Shown: positions 38,116 to 47,459, counted from the stretch's first letter. The stretch: DNA of 64,000 nt from AC-32 sp963788215 (GCA_963788215.1 CAWBFX010000001.1:124001-188000), one strand, 5' to 3'. Numbers and translations: made by a program. The notes: generated by a model not told the origin, from the letters alone.

Positions 38116-39126
38116 CAGCTCGAGAAGACGTCCGCGCCGCAGCCGAAGACGAGCGCGCCGTGGACGTCGCCGGTCTCGATTCCCGCGAGCGACTCGTGCT
38201 CCAGGTCGACCTCGACGTCGGGCCAGCTCGAGAGCCCGAGCGCAGCGGCGCCCTCGTCGGAGCCGAACGAGAGCAGGCTCGACACGGAGACGACGCCGCG
38301 CCGGCCGGTGCGGCGGCGCGCCACGCCCTCGAGCTCGCGCAGCTCCTCGAGCGGGTCGATGCGGACGTTCGAGTCCGAGCCGATGCAGACGCCGATGCCG
38401 CGCTCGCAGAGCTCCTCGACGGGCGCGAAGCCGTCGCCGAGGTTCGCCTCGGTCGTGGGGCAGACGCACACCCGCGCGCCCGCCTCGGCGAGCAGGTCGA
38501 GCTCGTGCGCGTCGGCGTGGGTGGCGTGGACGACCGTGGTGTGCGCCCCGAGGCAGCCGGTCTCCGCCAACAGCTCGATCGGCCGCACACCGTGCTCGGC
38601 GAGGCACTCCTCGATCTCGTGCGGCTGCTCGTCGGCGTGCACGTGCAGCGGCAGTGACTCGCGGGCCGCGTAGGCGCCGAGCTCCTCGAGCCAGTCGCGG
38701 GGGCAGGCGCGGACGGAGTGGGGGGCGAGGCCGACGCGCACGCCGGCGGCCCGTAGCTCCTCGAGCTGCGAGAGGTAGTCCGCGACGGACTCCTGGCGGG
38801 AGCGCTCGAGCCCGCCGCGCGCGTACGCCGAGAGCAGGAGGACGATCTCAATGCCGGCCTCGGCGGCCGCCTCGACGGCGGCGTGCGCCTCCGGGAGCCC
38901 GAGGTAGTGGAATTCGCCGACCGCCGTGTAGCCGGCCGCGAGCATCTCGCGGTAGACCTGGACGTAGCCGGTTCGGACCTGTTCGGGGGACAGTCCCTCG
39001 GCCAGGGCCAGCATGGACGTGCGCCACTCCCAGAAGTCGCCGCCCTCGGTGCGGCCCCGCAAGGCGCGCTGGAAGGCGTGGCTGTGCGCGTTCACGAAGC
39101 CCGGGCAGGCTGAGCGTATCCGCCAC
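38115..39126 (-). pseudogene. Formimidoylglutamate deiminase-like amidohydrolase, short N-terminus, probable frameshift near 39100
   Basis: The TIM-barrel amidohydrolase is clear. Motif 1 is FVNAHSHAFQRALRGR, then GYTAVGEFHYLGLPEAHAAV, LPLHVHADEQPHEIEECLAE, VVHATHADAHE and GSDSNVRIDPLEELR with the metal Asp. The likely GTG start at 39126 (ADTLSLPG) is in another frame. Removing one G from GGG at about 39100-39105 joins it to PGFVNAHSH. The roughly 60-residue N-terminal beta-sandwich of HutF enzymes is absent because the divergent pgsA gene begins 17 bases away. HutF converts N-formimidoylglutamate to N-formylglutamate in histidine breakdown; the exact substrate here is uncertain. Confidence 0.65.
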
Positions 39127-39143
39127 CCCCGTATCCTTTCAGC

Positions 39144-39668
39144 ATGCGCTGGCTGCCCAATGCTCTGACGATCGCGCGGCTGGTGATGATTCCGATCTTC
39201 ATCGGCCTCGTCCTCACCTCCGACGGCGGCCACAGCTGGGCCGCGGCGATCGTCTTCGGCGTCGCGGCGATCACCGACCAGGTCGACGGTTGGCTCGCCC
39301 GTCGCTGGCACGTCGAATCCGAGTTCGGCAAGGTCGCCGACCCGCTGGCCGACCGGCTGATGATCGACGCCGCGGTGCTGCTCCTCTGGCACGCCGGCCG
39401 ACTGCCGTGGGTCGCGCTCGCCATTCCCGCACGTGACGTAGCGCTCGTCGCCGGGTACAAGCTCGTCGTGGGCCGCGGCTACGACTTCTCCGTCAACCTC
39501 GCCGGGAAGGTGGCGACCTGGCTGCTGTATGCATCGCTCTCCTTCGTCATGGTCACGCGCGAGGGCACCGACTGGCCGCTCTGGATCTTCTGGACCGGCT
39601 TCGCGTTCGCCGTGGTCGCGGTCGCCGGTTACCTGGTCAAGGCGCGGCGGGAGGTGAAGACGGCGTGA
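39144..39668 (+). CDS. pgsA: CDP-alcohol phosphatidyltransferase (PgsA-like)
   Basis: 174 residues with about four membrane helices and the CDP-alcohol signature DQVDGWLARRWHVESEFGKV followed by ADPLADR, giving all four conserved Asp. It likely makes phosphatidylglycerophosphate (or another phospholipid) from CDP-diacylglycerol. TATCCT at 39132-39137 ends 6 bases before the ATG, so the message is probably leaderless. The next gene starts in a GTGA overlap. Confidence 0.9.
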   Translation: MRWLPNALTIARLVMIPIFIGLVLTSDGGHSWAAAIVFGVAAITDQVDGWLARRWHVESEFGKVADPLADRLMIDAAVLLLWHAGRLPWVALAIPARDVALVAGYKLVVGRGYDFSVNLAGKVATWLLYASLSFVMVTREGTDWPLWIFWTGFAFAVVAVAGYLVKARREVKTA

Positions 39669-42181
39669 AGGCGGTCGTGATGGCCGGCGGCGAGGGCACG
39701 CGCCTGCGCCCGCTGACGTCGAACCAGCCGAAGCCGATGGTGCCGGTCGTCGGCAAGCCGTGCATGGAGCACATCATCGAGCTGCTCAAGCAGCACGGCT
39801 TCGACGAGGTGATCGTGACCGTCGCGTTCATGCCGCAGGCGATCCGCAGCTACTTCGGGGACGGAGAGGGCCTCGGGGTCGCGGTCGAGTACTCCGTCGA
39901 GGAATCTCCGCTCGGCACCGCCGGCTCGGTCCGGCTCGCGAGCGACAAGCTCGACGACACCTTCCTCGTCATCTCCGGCGACGCACTCTGCGACGTCGAC
40001 CTGACCGAGATCATGCGCGTCCACAAGGAGCGCGAGGCGGCGGTCACGATCGGCCTCAAGTCGGTCGACAACCCGCTCGAGTTCGGCATCGTCGTCACGG
40101 ACGAGGACGGCCGGATCGAGCGCTTCCTCGAGAAGCCGTCCTGGGGCCAGGTCTTCTCGGACACGATCAACACCGGGATCTACGTCCTCGAGCCCGAGGT
40201 CTTGCGGCACATCCCCGACGACCGGCCGTACGACTTCTCGAAGGAGCTGTTCCCGCTGCTGCTCGAGATGGGGCGCCCGTTGTACGGGCACGTCTTCGAC
40301 GGCTACTGGCAGGACATCGGCAACCTCGACCAGTTCCGGCAGGCGAACTTCGACGCGCTCGACGAGAAGGTGCGCCTGAACATCCCCGGGATCAAGCTGC
40401 GCGGGAACATCTGGCTGGGGGAGGGCGTGGACGTCGACGACCTCGCCTCGATCGAGGGGCCGGCCCTACTCGGCAACTACTGCCGGATCGCCCCGGACGC
40501 CTCCGTCGGCGCGTATTCGGTGCTCTCGTCGAGCGTGACGCTGCTCGAGCGGGCGCACACCGAGCGCTCCGTCGTCGACGCCTCGACACACATCGGCCGT
40601 AGCGCCCGCGTCGAAGGCGCCGTGGTGGGCCGTAACTGCGACATCCGGGCGCACGTCCACGTGCAGGAGGGCGCGTCGCTCGGCGACGAAGTCACGCTCG
40701 GCGCGCAGAGCGCGGTCTTCCCGGGGGTTCGGATCTTCCCGTACAAGGAGGTCGAGACCGGCGCGCAGATCCACGAGAGCCTGATCTGGGAGTCGCGGTC
40801 GCCGTCGCGGCTGTTCGGCGAGGACGGCGTCTCAGGGCTGGTCAACGTCGACCTGACGCCTGAAACGGCGGTCCGTCTCGCCGCCGCGCTCGGCACCGCG
40901 CTCAAGCGCGGCGCGCGCGTGGTCGCGAGCCGGGAGTCGCCGACGGCGTGCCGGATGATCAAGCGGGCGATGCTCTCCGGCCTGACCTCGACCGGCGTGA
41001 GCGTCGCCGACCTGCGCGTCCTCCCGGCGGCGGTGGGCCGCCACCTGCTCAAGACCCAGGGCTACGACGCGGGCTTCCACGTCGGCGTCAGCATCACCGA
41101 CCCGGAGGTCGTCCAGATCCGCTTCTGCGAGCAGCCGGGAATCCAGCTGACCACCCAGATGCAGAAAGAGGTCGAGAAGCACTTCACGCGCCACGAGCTC
41201 CGGCGGGCGGCCTTCGGGGCGGTCGGCGACATCTCGTACCCCGCACGCGTCCGCGAGAGCTACGCGCAGGACCTGCTCGCCGCGCTCGACATCGACGCCG
41301 TGCGCAAGCGCCGCTTCCGCCTGGTGGTGGACTACGGCTGCTCGTCGGCCTCGTTCGTGCTGCCGCTCGTGCTCGGCCCGCTCGGCGTCGAGACGGTGAG
41401 CGCGCACGAGTTCGCCTCCGACAGCCCCGAGAACGTCACCTCGCTGCGGGAATCGCTCGACCAGGCGAAGCGGCTCGTGACCGCGGTCGGCGCCGACCTG
41501 GGCGTCGTCTTCGACCGGGCGGGCGAGCGGCTGTTCCTCGTCGACGAGCAGGCCCACGAGGTGCCGCTGGAGCGGACGCTGCTGCTCTTCCTGCGGCTGC
41601 TCGGGTCGAACGGAAAGCGCGGCAAGCTCGCGTTCCCGATCACCGTCACGAGCCGCGTCGAGGAGATCGTCAAGGGCAGCAAGCTCGAGGTCGTCCGCAC
41701 GCCGGCCTCGCTCGCCGAGCTGACGCGCGCCGCGGCCGCGGACGGCGTCATCTTCGCGGGCGCGGTGAGCGGCGGCTACGTGTTCCCGGAGTTCCTGCCG
41801 GCCTACGACGCGGTCGCAAGCCTTTGCTACCTGCTGCAGCTGCTCGCGCCGGTCAGGAAGCCGGTCTCGGAGCTCGTGTCCGAGCTTCCGACGAGCACGC
41901 TCGTCCACCGGCGCCTCCCGTGCCCCTGGTCGCTCAAGGGAACGGTCATGCGCGTGCTGACCGAGCGCCTGCGAGACCGCAAGCTCGACCTGCTCGACGG
42001 GATCAAGGTGCTCGACCGCCGCGGCTGGTCGCAGGTGCTGCCCGACCCCGACGAGCCGGTGGTCCACATCTACGCCGAGGGCAAGACGCGCGAGAGCTCC
42101 GATGAGCTCGCCGACGAGCTGCGGAAGCTCGTGGACGAGATCATGGCGGCGGCCGAGCAGGAGGCTAGAGTCTCAAGCTGA
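39665..42181 (+). CDS. Sugar-1-phosphate nucleotidyltransferase/phosphomannomutase-like fusion
   Basis: 838 residues in three parts. The nucleotidyltransferase domain has VVMAGGEGTRLRPLTSNQPK, PMVPVVGKPCMEH, ISGDALCDVDLTEI and GYWQDIGNLDQF. Left-handed hexapeptide repeats follow around residues 250-370. The last part has the phosphohexomutase fold, but the catalytic serine loop reads VASRESPTACRM instead of TASHNP-like, and the magnesium loop reads VFDRAGERLFLVDE instead of FDGDADRLFLVDE. The mutase half is therefore probably inactive or altered. Such fusions occur in actinobacteria and are usually named mannose-1-phosphate guanylyltransferases. It likely makes an activated sugar for cell-envelope glycans. 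Confidence 0.88.
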   Translation: MKAVVMAGGEGTRLRPLTSNQPKPMVPVVGKPCMEHIIELLKQHGFDEVIVTVAFMPQAIRSYFGDGEGLGVAVEYSVEESPLGTAGSVRLASDKLDDTFLVISGDALCDVDLTEIMRVHKEREAAVTIGLKSVDNPLEFGIVVTDEDGRIERFLEKPSWGQVFSDTINTGIYVLEPEVLRHIPDDRPYDFSKELFPLLLEMGRPLYGHVFDGYWQDIGNLDQFRQANFDALDEKVRLNIPGIKLRGNIWLGEGVDVDDLASIEGPALLGNYCRIAPDASVGAYSVLSSSVTLLERAHTERSVVDASTHIGRSARVEGAVVGRNCDIRAHVHVQEGASLGDEVTLGAQSAVFPGVRIFPYKEVETGAQIHESLIWESRSPSRLFGEDGVSGLVNVDLTPETAVRLAAALGTALKRGARVVASRESPTACRMIKRAMLSGLTSTGVSVADLRVLPAAVGRHLLKTQGYDAGFHVGVSITDPEVVQIRFCEQPGIQLTTQMQKEVEKHFTRHELRRAAFGAVGDISYPARVRESYAQDLLAALDIDAVRKRRFRLVVDYGCSSASFVLPLVLGPLGVETVSAHEFASDSPENVTSLRESLDQAKRLVTAVGADLGVVFDRAGERLFLVDEQAHEVPLERTLLLFLRLLGSNGKRGKLAFPITVTSRVEEIVKGSKLEVVRTPASLAELTRAAAADGVIFAGAVSGGYVFPEFLPAYDAVASLCYLLQLLAPVRKPVSELVSELPTSTLVHRRLPCPWSLKGTVMRVLTERLRDRKLDLLDGIKVLDRRGWSQVLPDPDEPVVHIYAEGKTRESSDELADELRKLVDEIMAAAEQEARVSS

Positions 42182-42183
42182 GG

Positions 42184-42213
42184 TTGACCCTTCGGGCGCC
42201 TCCTGCATACACT
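42184..42213 (+). promoter_or_regulatory. Sigma-70-type promoter of the rsiG-garA-merR operon
   Basis: TTGACC (42184-42189) and TACACT (42208-42213) with an 18-base spacer, 33 bases before the GTG of the first gene. AAAGG precedes that GTG. Confidence 0.65.
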
Positions 42214-42246
42214 AGGAACTGTCGCTTCCCCGACGAAAGGCACTCC

Positions 42247-42495
42247 GTGGAACCGTTTCCCGATCTCGCATCGCTTTCCGACGACGATCTCAAGCAGCTG
42301 ATTGACGACCTGACGAAGGAGGAGCTGGAGGTCTCGTACCGGCGGCGGATCCTGCATGGCAAGATCGACCTGCTGCGCGCCGAGCTGCAGGCTCGCCTGC
42401 GGGAGACGGGCGGAAAAGGCGTCCTCGAGCACGTCGACATGGACAAGCTCGCAGCGATCCTCGCGGGCAAGGCTGCGCCTCCGACGGCGGAATGA
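42247..42495 (+). CDS. RsiG-like anti-sigma factor candidate (c-di-GMP binding)
   Basis: 82 residues forming a helical hairpin. LSDDDLKQLIDDLTKEELEV leads into the motif Glu26-x3-Ser30-x2-Arg33-x3-His37-x3-Asp41 (SYRRRILHGKIDLLRAELQA). This is nearly the E(X)3S(X)2R(X)3Q(X)3D c-di-GMP motif described for RsiG, the anti-sigma factor of WhiG, with His in the Gln position. A single motif copy fits the homodimeric form reported for deep-branching actinobacteria. When bound to c-di-GMP, RsiG holds its sigma factor inactive. No WhiG-type sigma gene is in the window. GTG start at 42247; the next gene overlaps as ATGA. Confidence 0.75.
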   Translation: MEPFPDLASLSDDDLKQLIDDLTKEELEVSYRRRILHGKIDLLRAELQARLRETGGKGVLEHVDMDKLAAILAGKAAPPTAE

Positions 42496-42962
42496 GTCAC
42501 ATCTACTGTCCGGAGTGCGGCTTCCAGAATCCGGAGGCCTCGAATTACTGCTCCCGCTGCGGTGCGCTGCTGGTCAAGGACGAGCCCGGCAGTGAGACGA
42601 CGATGAGCTACACGCCGGAGGAGGGGGGAGACGAGGCACCCGTCACCCTCGAGGATCTCGGCACCGAGGGGCCGGCGCTGGTCGTCCGCTCCGGCGGGGG
42701 ACGTGCGGGCGAGCATTTCCTGCCGCAGGGCGAGCGCACGACGATCGGCCGCTCGCCCGACTGCGACATCTTCCTCGACGACGTCACCGTCTCCCGCAAG
42801 CACGCCGTCCTCGTCCAGCGCGACGACGGCCTGTTCATCGAGGACGAGGGAAGCCTCAACGGCACCTTCCTGAACCGCCGCCGGATCGAGGCACCGGCCC
42901 GCCTGGAGAACGGCGACGAGCTGCAGGTCGGCAAGTACAAGCTCACCTTCCTCGAGACATGA
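42492..42962 (+). CDS. FHA-domain protein with zinc ribbon (GarA-like)
   Basis: 156 residues. An N-terminal zinc ribbon (CPECGFQNPEASNYCSRCG) is followed by SETTMSY at residues 34-40, which resembles the ETT phosphorylation site of mycobacterial GarA. The FHA domain has TTIGRSPDCDIFLDDVTVSR, KHAVL and NGTFLNRRRIE. GarA binds phosphothreonine and switches 2-oxoglutarate metabolism according to kinase signals. No Ser/Thr kinase gene is in the window. The merR gene that follows matches the garA-Rv1828 order of mycobacteria. Confidence 0.88.
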   Translation: MSHIYCPECGFQNPEASNYCSRCGALLVKDEPGSETTMSYTPEEGGDEAPVTLEDLGTEGPALVVRSGGGRAGEHFLPQGERTTIGRSPDCDIFLDDVTVSRKHAVLVQRDDGLFIEDEGSLNGTFLNRRRIEAPARLENGDELQVGKYKLTFLET

Positions 42963-43660
42963 CGACCGCGCCCGCCTCAAGCCAGGAGCGCACGCGGCTG
43001 CTCACGATCGGTGCCGTCTGCCGCGCGCTGCAGAGCGAGTTCCCCGACATCTCGATCTCCAAGATCCGCTACCTCGAGGACCAGGGCCTGCTCGCGCCGC
43101 GCCGCACGCGCAGCGGCTACCGGCTGTTCGGCGAAGACGACGTCGAGCGCCTCGAGACGATCCTCCGGCTCCAGCGCGACGAGTTCCTCCCGCTGCGGGT
43201 GATCCGCCAGGAGCTCGCGTCGCCGTCCGGGCCGAGCAAGGAGCGCCGCCGCCAGCGCGCGGGCGGCCTCGGGGAGGCTGAGGACGAGCTGGACTTCGCG
43301 GAACTCTGCGAGCGCGCCGCGGTTCCGGCCGAGCTCGCGCGCGAGCTCGAGGAGTACGGCCTGCTGCACCCGCGCCGCGACGGCAGCGAGAAGCTGTACC
43401 AGGCGACCGACGTCGACATCGCGGTTGCGTGCGCGAAGCTGTCGCGCTACGGCATCTCGGCGCGGCACCTGCGTACGTTCCGGACGGCCGCTGACCGCGA
43501 GGCCGGACTGCTCCACCAGGTTCTGGCGCCGGCTCTCCGCTCGCGCAACCCCGAGCGGCGCGAAGGCGGGATCCAGCAGCTCGAAACGCTGGCGGAGCTC
43601 GCGCAGGAGCTGTCGCAGCTGCTCTTCTGGCGCGATCTCAGAGACCTTGCCGGCCGCTGA
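42959..43660 (+). CDS. MerR family regulator (Rv1828-like)
   Basis: 233 residues. The N-terminal winged-helix domain reads LLTIGAVCRALQSEFPDISI, SKIRYLEDQGLLAPRRTRSG and YRLFGEDDVERLETILRLQR. A long second half (DFAELCERAAVPAELARELE, YGLLHPRRDG) resembles the Rv1828 type. The regulated genes are unknown. ATGA overlap with the FHA gene. The last base of its TGA begins the next ATG. Confidence 0.88.
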   Translation: MTTAPASSQERTRLLTIGAVCRALQSEFPDISISKIRYLEDQGLLAPRRTRSGYRLFGEDDVERLETILRLQRDEFLPLRVIRQELASPSGPSKERRRQRAGGLGEAEDELDFAELCERAAVPAELARELEEYGLLHPRRDGSEKLYQATDVDIAVACAKLSRYGISARHLRTFRTAADREAGLLHQVLAPALRSRNPERREGGIQQLETLAELAQELSQLLFWRDLRDLAGR

Positions 43661-44211
43661 TGGCCGCGCCTGAGACGTATCCCGTGGACGTCGCCGGCGT
43701 CCACCGCGAACTTCGCCTGTTCGAGGTCGCGCCCGGCGTTCGCATCGCGATCCTGAACATCCTCGGCGACACGGAGCTCGTGAAGGCGGTGTCGAGCGAG
43801 CTCGCCGAGAAGCTGCGCCCGCGCGAGCCCCACGTCCTCGTCACGGCCGAGTCGAAGAGCATCCCGCTCGCGTACGAGCTGGCCGACCAGCTGGGAATCC
43901 CGTACATCGTCCTGCGTAAGCAGTACCGGTCGTACATGGGCGACGCCCTAGAGGTCGAGACCGTCTCGATGACGACCGGCCACCCGCAGACGCTCTACCT
44001 CGACGAAAAGGACCGTAACCTCGTGGAAGGGAAGCGCGTGGTCATCGTCGACGACGTGATCAGCACGGGCAGCACGCTCGAGGGCATGAGGAACGTCGTC
44101 GAGCGCGCGGGCGGAATCCCGGTCGGGGAGGCGGCGATCTTCACCGAGGGCGACAAGGCGCAGTGGCAGGAGATCATCGCCCTCGGGCACCTGCCCGTCT
44201 TCACCTCGTAA
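43660..44211 (+). CDS. Adenine phosphoribosyltransferase-like protein
   Basis: 183 residues of the type I PRTase fold. The PRPP loop is RVVIVDDVISTGSTLEGMRN, and VLVTAESKSIPLAYELADQL lies earlier. YIVLRKQYRSYMGDALEVET is the typical Apt hood/loop segment. It may salvage adenine to AMP; related proteins act on xanthine or are regulators, so the base is not certain. Last gene of the rsiG-garA-merR run. Confidence 0.85.
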   Translation: MAAPETYPVDVAGVHRELRLFEVAPGVRIAILNILGDTELVKAVSSELAEKLRPREPHVLVTAESKSIPLAYELADQLGIPYIVLRKQYRSYMGDALEVETVSMTTGHPQTLYLDEKDRNLVEGKRVVIVDDVISTGSTLEGMRNVVERAGGIPVGEAAIFTEGDKAQWQEIIALGHLPVFTS

Positions 44212-44260
44212 GCGCGTCAATCGTTTAGTTCTCGTCCGGCGCGCCGATTACAACGGAACC

Positions 44261-44863
44261 GTGTACGACGCACTGACGACGAGGTACTCGTTCTCGTGCC
44301 CGGAGCGTGGGGAGGCCCGCGTTGCGCTGTCGGCCTTCCGCAGGATCGAGCAGCTCCCGGGCGCGGCGCACCCGGCGGTCTTCGAGGTCGACTTCGACTG
44401 CGGTTGCGGCGGGCAGCATCCGGGGCTCGTCACGCACGACGAGCTCGACTGGGCGCCGCTGGGCCTCGCCGAGGGCGTCTTCCTGAACCTGATGACCGCG
44501 CGCCTCGAGGCCGTGGAGGAGGAGCTCGCCGACCTGGCCGCGAGGCGGATCGGAGCGGGGGAGTGGCCGTGGAGCTTCTTCTGCTACCCCGAGGAGCGGC
44601 CGCGGCCGATCTTTCCCTCGTCGTTCTTCCTGCTCGCGCCGGCCGAGGACCGCGGAGCCATCGGGATCGCTGTGCGCTGCCCTGTCTGCAGCGGCGTCTC
44701 CGTGAACCTCGTCTCGGCCCTCCACATCGATGTTCCGTTCCACAACGACGTGGAGATCGGCGTCGTCGAGCATGTCTTCGCCGCCGACGCCGAGCGCGCC
44801 GTCGAGGAGTTCGCAGAGGAGCTCTACTCGGCGCATTTCGACGCGCGGCGCCTCAGTCTCTGA
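44261..44863 (+). CDS. Hypothetical protein with Cys pairs
   Basis: 200 residues. It begins YDALTTRYSFSCPERGEARV and has FEVDFDCGCGGQHPGLVTHD and CPVCSGVSVNLVSALHIDVP, giving a likely zinc site. The remainder is soluble and acidic. GTG start at 44261 with TACAAC upstream. No family is recognised. Confidence 0.7.
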   Translation: MYDALTTRYSFSCPERGEARVALSAFRRIEQLPGAAHPAVFEVDFDCGCGGQHPGLVTHDELDWAPLGLAEGVFLNLMTARLEAVEEELADLAARRIGAGEWPWSFFCYPEERPRPIFPSSFFLLAPAEDRGAIGIAVRCPVCSGVSVNLVSALHIDVPFHNDVEIGVVEHVFAADAERAVEEFAEELYSAHFDARRLSL

Positions 44864-44915
44864 GCCCAGGTTCCGTTTCGGGCCGAGGGGGAAGAACGGC
44901 CCCGGAGGTGGTTGC

Positions 44916-45509
44916 ATGTACGGTTTGACACGTGGATTGGTGACGCTGCTCGCCGCAGGCGTGGCCGGGCTGCTCATCTGGATCGCGACGCAGGTAGGCG
45001 ATGAGTCGACCGGCGGCTACTGGGCCGTCTACGGCCTGATCGCGGCCGCGGGCCTCGTCATGGCCCTGTCGCAGGTCTTCGGCGGCTGGACGAAGGGGGG
45101 CATGCCTCGCCTGTCCGCCAACGTCTTCCTGCTGGCTTTCATCCCGGTCCTGATCGCGGCCGGCTGGGTCGTGGTTGCGCACCAGCCGCACCCGAACTGG
45201 GCGCGGAACCACGTCATGAGCTGGTCCGGCGACATCGGGATCGCAGGGCTCGTGCACGACCTCGCCGAGTACGTCTCGGTGCTCGCATTCGGGATCGGGC
45301 TGGTCTTCGGCTACTGCTTCGACACGATGCCGTCCGAGACCCGCGAGACGGTCGGCCCAGGTCGCCGCAGGGCCGCCGTGGCGCCCGAGTCCTCGACCGA
45401 CGGCGTCGTTCATACACGCGACGACGGCACGCCTGTTCCGATGCGCGACCGCACCGCCGACGGCACGCCCGTCACCACGAGCGGCGACCGGCAGCCGGTC
45501 CGCAGGTAG
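44916..45509 (+). CDS. Hypothetical membrane protein
   Basis: 197 residues with four hydrophobic segments: VTLLAAGVAGLLIWIATQ, VYGLIAAAGLVMALSQVF, NVFLLAFIPVLIAAGWVVVA and YVSVLAFGIGLVFGYCFD. A hydrophilic C-terminal tail rich in Arg, Thr and Asp follows. The ATG at 44916 has GGAGG 7 bases upstream. The function is unknown. Confidence 0.8.
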   Translation: MYGLTRGLVTLLAAGVAGLLIWIATQVGDESTGGYWAVYGLIAAAGLVMALSQVFGGWTKGGMPRLSANVFLLAFIPVLIAAGWVVVAHQPHPNWARNHVMSWSGDIGIAGLVHDLAEYVSVLAFGIGLVFGYCFDTMPSETRETVGPGRRRAAVAPESSTDGVVHTRDDGTPVPMRDRTADGTPVTTSGDRQPVRR

Positions 45510-45585
45510 CTCCCACAGCTTCGCTTCGTCCCTTCCCTCCGGGGAGGGATGAAGCGGGCTGGACCGAGCCGCCGATAGCGGCTGT

Positions 45586-45981
45586 ATGAGCGCCGCCCTC
45601 GACTCACGCGACACCAGAGCGGTCCGGCACCTGCTCGCGCACTGCGCAGAGGTGGAGGCCAGGCCCCGCAAGCCCGTGTTCGAGCGCCTGCGCGAGCTGA
45701 TCGGCGCCGATCTGACCCGCCGGCTGCTATTCGCGCTGAGCGGCGGTCATCGGGACCCGCTCGCGCCGCGCGCTCTGAGCCGGCTCGTCGCCGCCGTACA
45801 CCCGCACGTACAAAAAGATCCCGAGGCCTGCGACGCAGCCCACGATGAACGACGTCGCGCCCGTGATCCCGATCGCGACCATTCCGAGCCAGATGAACGC
45901 GCCCAGGAAGAGCCCCCACATGAATGCCGAGAAGCCGCGCGAGAAGGAGGGCATGCGCAAGTGCACGAGCGCGAACGTTAA
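45586..45981 (+). CDS. Doubtful small gene
   Basis: The first 47 codons read SAALDSRDTRAVRHLLAHCA and VFERLRELIGADLTRRLLFA, which is protein-like and helical. The rest lies antisense to the membrane gene at 45727-45954 and is low-complexity and basic. It may be a real short gene whose true end was lost, or a chance frame. No Shine-Dalgarno sequence is evident. Confidence 0.25.
   Translation: MSAALDSRDTRAVRHLLAHCAEVEARPRKPVFERLRELIGADLTRRLLFALSGGHRDPLAPRALSRLVAAVHPHVQKDPEACDAAHDERRRARDPDRDHSEPDERAQEEPPHECREAAREGGHAQVHERER
45727..45954 (-). CDS. Small two-helix membrane protein
   Basis: 75 residues. Two membrane helices (GFSAFMWGLFLGAFIWLGMV and TGATSFIVGCVAGLGIFLYV) are followed by a short charged tail. 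The ATG at 45954 begins PSFSRGF; a longer frame upstream is low-complexity and not part of the gene. The function is unknown. Confidence 0.6.
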   Translation of the reverse strand: MPSFSRGFSAFMWGLFLGAFIWLGMVAIGITGATSFIVGCVAGLGIFLYVRVYGGDEPAQSARRERVPMTAAQRE

Positions 45982-46361
45982 CGGGTCGGGAGCGGGGGAG
46001 CCCGGGTAGCATCGCGTCGAACGAGTTATCCACATGCTGCACGGTCTGCTGTGGACATGTGGATAATTGAATTTCCGCAAATTGCGGCCTCGACGTGTTT
46101 CGGAGCCCTTGCACGGCCGCGGCGGACGCCCTAGATTCCTCCTTGCGCCGAGCACGGGACCCGAGTAGGTCGAAGCCGCACTCGAGGGCTGTACCCGGAA
46201 GGGGAAAGTCAGCGGGAGCGGTGGACGAAAGGGAAACCGGCTCGGCGAACTTATGGTCCAATAGGGGCCGGGTGGGGCGCTGAGCTGTTCGTGTCGCAAC
46301 TTGACATAACACCGGTTACCGTGCATCCGAAGCAATCGCCGTCCAGGAGAGGGTTTCATTC
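45982..46361. other. 380-bp non-coding region upstream of the first sigma gene
   Basis: It holds the DnaA-box pair at 46026-46066, an inverted repeat CCGCAA-A-TTGCGG at 46075-46087, a short AT-rich stretch (46060-46083) and a TTGACA at 46301-46306 that may be the -35 of the sigma gene (its -10 is unclear). AGGAGAGGG precedes the ATG at 46362. No convincing gene is seen in it on either strand. Confidence 0.6.
46026..46066. promoter_or_regulatory. Pair of consensus DnaA boxes in inverted orientation
   Basis: TTATCCACA (46026-46034) and TGTGGATAA (46058-46066) are exact matches to the DnaA box consensus on opposite strands, within an 11-bp inverted repeat (TTATCCACATG/CATGTGGATAA) with a 19-base spacer. 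A weaker box TGTGGACAT lies at 46050-46058. Confidence 0.7.

Positions 46362-47459
<1,098 letters not shown>

Noticed and set aside
44225..44977. 250-codon minus-strand frame opposite the gene at 44261
   Set aside because: Charged, repetitive text with no start signal; the plus-strand frame has Cys pairs and a normal composition.
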